From: an uncultured Bacillaceae bacterium | GTDB lineage: Bacteria > Bacillota > Bacilli > Bacillales > Pradoshiaceae | DNA length: 5,332 nucleotides | Assembly (NCBI GenBank): GCA_904501845.1 | Contig: CAJGCH010000212.1 | Coordinates: forward strand, 1 to 5,332 | Direction: 5' to 3' | Shown here: one piece after another, positions 4,780-5,332 of the stretch | Numbering within the stretch: position 1 is the stretch's first letter | Layout of the letters: each line of letters begins with the position of its first letter | The notes under the pieces: generated by a model | Database searches by the model: none | Seen by the model: the letters and a program-made list of their open reading frames with translations, nothing else | What the model was told of the DNA's origin: nothing | Program-made: the position numbers and the translations under genes

Positions 4780-5332
4780 TCAAGCGCCATCCTCTAAAAA
4801 CCTATCTAGAATTTGATTATATAGTTCAGGCTGGTCCATATTGGCCGTATGCCCGGCATTAGGAATCAATCCAATCTTTGTGTCGGTTTTTATTTTTTTG
4901 ATATAGGCTGCTGCCTCTACCTCATATAATTCATTGCTGCCATTAAGGAGCATCATTGGCATACATATGTTTTGGATATGCTCACTAGTCGCCGCAGGAT
5001 AATGAAATGTCATCGTCTGATTAACAAAATTCAAGGTTCTTTTCCACCGATCGCCATGCAGGCTCTCAAAATGCTCCGCTATCGCCGCGTCATTCTCTTC
5101 GATGTTGGAGAAATATTCATATTGCTTTTCCATAACCTCCTTTAACTCTTCCGGAATGAAAGGCGTATAACCTGTCAACACAATCCTGTTCACTAATTCC
5201 GGCACCCTTAAAGCAATATGTATGGCCAAAGAAGCTCCTAAGGATAACCCGACGATAGATCCCTCGCCTCTATCCTTGATTTGGGTAATCACGTACTCGA
5301 CGGCATCCTCAAAATAATTATCTGAAGCTTCA
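4780..5332 (-). CDS. Alpha/beta hydrolase, C-terminal part (5' end outside window)
   Basis: The frame is open to the right edge, so the gene starts beyond 5332. An in-frame GTG at 5290-5292 is internal, because the preceding codons are protein-like and no ribosome binding site is seen. The visible 183 residues start just before the nucleophile elbow SIVGLSLGAS (GxSxG, catalytic Ser at visible residue 30) and run through a cap-like helical region (PFIPEELKEVMEKQYEYF onward). Near the end come MMLLNGSNELYEVEAA, where the acid is usually Asp and here Glu is the likely counterpart, and NAGHTANMDQPE with the catalytic His. The missing N-terminus would hold the oxyanion loop, about 70-80 residues in similar proteins. 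Such single-domain hydrolases cover esterases, lactonases and C-C hydrolases, so the substrate is unknown. TGA stop at 4780-4782; the kinase-like gene follows after 47 nt. Confidence 0.85.
   Translation of the reverse strand, partial: EASDNYFEDAVEYVITQIKDRGEGSIVGLSLGASLAIHIALRVPELVNRIVLTGYTPFIPEELKEVMEKQYEYFSNIEENDAAIAEHFESLHGDRWKRTLNFVNQTMTFHYPAATSEHIQNICMPMMLLNGSNELYEVEAAAYIKKIKTDTKIGLIPNAGHTANMDQPELYNQILDRFLEDGA

Overview
The window looks like chromosomal DNA from a spore-forming, low-GC Gram-positive bacterium of the Bacillaceae. Evidence: AT-rich sequence, strong AGGAGG-like ribosome binding sites, GTG/TTG/ATG starts, U-tailed terminators, a CcdA/CcdC cytochrome c biogenesis pair of the Bacillus type, and a promoter that closely matches the sporulation sigma-E consensus. 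Every recognisable protein-coding gene lies on the minus strand, so the operon order reads from high to low coordinates. I saw no IS element, tRNA, rRNA, CRISPR array or phage gene.

Right part, 4.1-5.3 kb: the 3' part of an alpha/beta hydrolase gene runs off the window edge. It is followed 47 nt later by a small P-loop kinase-like gene of unknown substrate. Centre-right, 2.7-4.1 kb: ccdA (thiol-disulfide membrane transporter, TTG start, own extended -10 promoter) and ccdC (membrane protein), ending in a strong terminator. In Bacillus subtilis a CheY-like gene (ccdB/yneI) lies between these two. Here the gap is only about 156 nt and has no such gene.

Centre-left, 1.34-2.66 kb: a two-domain exported protein with a DUF4309-like region and a C-terminal NodB polysaccharide deacetylase fold. 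It is read from a candidate sigma-E promoter whose spacer is a perfect palindrome. The NodB metal-ligand positions are altered (TFDE, and Leu/Glu in place of both His), so it is probably a pseudoenzyme or has unusual metal use. CcdA is also known to matter for endospore formation in B. subtilis, so this neighbourhood has a sporulation flavour, but I do not claim a shared pathway.

Left part, 1-1.34 kb: two decayed genes and a possible small RNA. A gene of 238 codons (HEPN-like N-terminus plus two CBS domains, with a possible sigma-B promoter) has one in-frame amber codon at codon 80. Beyond its terminator lies a SUKH (SMI1/KNR4)-like reading frame with two in-frame stops, running off the left edge. 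Between the CBS gene and the deacetylase, on the plus strand, a plausible sigma-A promoter, three successive hairpins and a U8 terminator outline a candidate small RNA of about 100 nt. This is the most likely undescribed element in the window.
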